Part shown: in pieces, positions 1 to 64,000 of the stretch
How the letters are laid out: every line of letters begins with the position of its first letter
Numbering within the stretch: the stretch's first letter is position 1
Assembly (NCBI RefSeq): GCF_001649575.2
Contig: NC_051440.1
Span: 20,036,053-20,100,052, forward strand
Direction: 5' to 3'
Source of the DNA: Kryptolebias marmoratus
Lineage: Eukaryota; Chordata; Actinopteri; Cyprinodontiformes; Rivulidae
DNA length: 64,000 bases
Notes under the pieces: model-generated
What the model was told of the DNA's origin: nothing
The model's input: only the letters and a program-made list of their open reading frames with translations
Databases searched by the model: none
Made by a program: the position numbers and the translations under genes

Positions 1-62489
<62,489 letters not shown>

Positions 62490-62628
62490 ACTGAAAACTT
62501 TGTAATTGAACCCATGCGGAAGCCATTCCAGTATGATTATAAACCAACGGCACAGAGTGAACACTACAGAACAGAATCATTTTATCATTTATAGACATAT
62601 TTTTTTATCAAATTATTTTATTTAGATT

Positions 62629-62634
62629 AATAAA
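62629..62634 (+). other. candidate polyadenylation signal AATAAA
   Basis: A canonical AATAAA lies 140 nt after the exon-20 stop codon, in an A/T-rich context. It would suit transcripts ending in exon 20 and keep the downstream acceptor at 62831 outside that mRNA. The downstream GT/T-rich element is weak. Confidence 0.45.
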
Positions 62635-62830
62635 TCTTGAGGGAATTCAAATGATAGTTTACAAACAGTATACTTCACCTCCATAGCAAACACAATTTCA
62701 TTTTTTCAGTTTCCTTCACCATCATGCACCACCTCCCCGCTCCATTCACCCAATCACCTTTGACTCGTACTTTGTTTCCGCCTTTGATGCTGCTAACCTG
62801 TGTAATGACCTGACTCGTTTCTTACACCAG

Positions 62831-62853
62831 GAATTATCCAGAAAACCTATTAA
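62831..62853 (+). CDS. brsk2: brsk2 alternative terminal exon, short C-terminus (candidate)
   Basis: After CTTACACCAG|, joining exon 19 (one base of a Gly codon) reads G-IIQKTY and then TAA at 62851-62853. From memory, a shorter human BRSK2 isoform ends in GIIPKS, and the match in start, length and phase is striking. Splicing here skips exon 20 and removes the SPLSNFF tail. The non-coding remainder would serve as 3' UTR. Support is the acceptor, phase and similarity only. No transcript evidence is available from DNA, and the C-terminal peptide is only seven residues. Confidence 0.68.
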
Positions 62854-63106
62854 AGTCCCTCCTCCTGCTTCGTTCGCTCTCCCCCAACCACATGTCCACC
62901 CTCTCCCCCCTCGAGCTTACCAAGAGAGTCGGACGTTTGTTGACGGAGGACCACTTTCAGAGGTGTGCTCGGGGTTACCATGGAAACAGACTCTTCCCGT
63001 CTTCATCTTCCACAACCTTTGGCAACCATCAGTAGAGATAGATGAAAATCCTTCAATTCCTCCCCCTGGCCACAAATTCTTCAGCACACACACATCTGCA
63101 TACATG

Positions 63107-63122
63107 CACACACACACACACG
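63107..63122. repeat. (AC)n microsatellite in 3' region
   Basis: A short AC run, preceded by similar degenerate CACA stretches from about 63083, lies downstream of the coding end. It has no visible function. Confidence 0.8.
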
Positions 63123-64000
63123 ATCGCACGCTCTCATCAACAGTTATTCTCTCTGTTTTAGAGGCTTTTTTTTTTTTTAAATTGGGGCCGAGCATCGGTC
63201 AGAATCACTGGAGACCCTACATACAAAAACATACACACACAAGTCCAGTATGCACAGAAAACTCTGGGATGCATCAAGGATTATGAACAACAACAAAAAA
63301 AACAACTTGCAGAAACTTGAGGAGGAGGGACCTGAGAGAAGTTTTGTGGAAAGTCCAAACAGCTGACGCGGATGCTTGCTGGATTGTATTTGTTTGCTTT
63401 TTAAATGTACTTTCTTTGTGATGAACTGGGTTTGAATTACTGATTTTATTAGACTTCATACTATTGCTGCAACATGGACTGAAATTGTGATTTCAGAGAG
63501 GAGCTGGGTGTCAGCAAAATCTGGGCCGAAGGCAGCAAGGGAGTCGAAATGATGGTCTCGGGATGGGGGGGAGGGTTGTGGGTGGGTATTTAAGATGAAT
63601 GATTTATTCTGTTGTACAGACTGATATTATTTCTAATGTAAAAAAACAAAACAAAACAATGAAATGTCTAGTTGTGACACTGTTTAAATACCATAGAAAC
63701 AGGAAACGCCTGCTGCGCTCTCTTATTTTAAATTCTTCAGTGTATTTTTGTTACATGATCATTTCTGTCTTTGTTTCATTGACCTGAAAATGAATCGAAC
63801 ATTCCTGTTTCTTGTTTTCTGCAGCACTTTCTTTGATTTTTCCATTTGTACCTCTCTCTTAGTCTCAGATACCAGCAGTAGGAGTAGAGGACCAAAAAAT
63901 GATGTGATAAATGCAATTGTGGATATCTTTGTATCGTCCTTATTTATTTATGTTTGTTCATCTTAATGTTTGATTCCTAATTTATTATAACTTGGCTATT

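Larger units (their letters stand above)
62490..64000 (+). other. brsk2: brsk2 3' UTR and downstream sequence
   Basis: This stretch follows the exon-20 stop. It holds an AATAAA at 62629-62634, the candidate acceptor at 62828-62830, C/T-rich sequence at 62860-62915, an (AC)n run at about 63107-63122, a 12-T run near 63166, and A/T-rich sequence with ATTTA-type motifs near the end (about 63930-63960). No other AATAAA is evident before the window ends, so a longer UTR from the alternative terminal exon probably runs past the right edge. No second gene is visible. Confidence 0.6.

Noticed and set aside
62710..62812. Acceptor at TTTTTTTCAG giving VSFTIMHHL... after exon 19
   Set aside because: Phase allows it, but the peptide matches nothing I know, whereas the acceptor at 62831 gives a tail like a known isoform.

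Overview
The window is vertebrate nuclear DNA, almost certainly from a ray-finned (teleost) fish. It carries one protein-coding gene on the + strand: most of brsk2 (BR serine/threonine kinase 2, also called SAD-A), an AMPK-related brain kinase. Every splice junction used here is a GT-AG junction whose phase matches its partner, and the joined exons read as BRSK2 from the Gly of the glycine-rich loop to a C-terminal stop at 62487-62489. Exon 1 (start codon, about 30 residues) and the promoter lie to the left of the window. I number exons assuming one upstream coding exon. If that exon is as long as in human, residue numbers match human BRSK2 through the KA1-like domain.

Layout: 1-1343 is the end of intron 1. 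Kinase-domain exons 2-9 lie at 1344-41490, separated by large AT-rich introns (intron 2 about 17.4 kb, intron 4 about 8.7 kb). Exons 10-12 (43318-45982) code for the end of the kinase domain, the UBA-like domain and a basic linker. A 66-nt in-frame cassette exon lies at 46190-46255. The Ser/Pro-rich linker is coded by exons 14-16 (52448-54759), and exon 15 has a 537-nt open extension on its 5' side. The KA1-like C-terminal domain is exons 17-19 (56587-59792). The C-terminal tail and stop are in exon 20 (62269-62489), followed by 3' UTR sequence and a second candidate terminal exon at 62831.

All the exons build a single enzyme. The N-terminal kinase is switched on by phosphorylation of the T-loop Thr (T174) by LKB1. 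The UBA and KA1-like domains modulate it. The linker and tail are where alternative splicing creates diversity: cassette exon, long or short exon 15, and two C-termini. No second gene, tRNA, rRNA or CRISPR array was found.

The introns hold a 133-bp hAT-type MITE with intact 8-bp target-site duplications, at least nine diverged copies of one dispersed repeat module (all in the gene's orientation), weak SINE- or retroelement-like fragments, simple repeats, and several blocks that look like candidate regulatory elements. These include a CpG-richer block in intron 19 with a perfect RFX X-box. I see no evidence of a novel biological system. The most interesting items are the isoform-generating segments of brsk2 and the repeat family. 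Species and brsk2 paralogue (a or b) cannot be fixed from the sequence.
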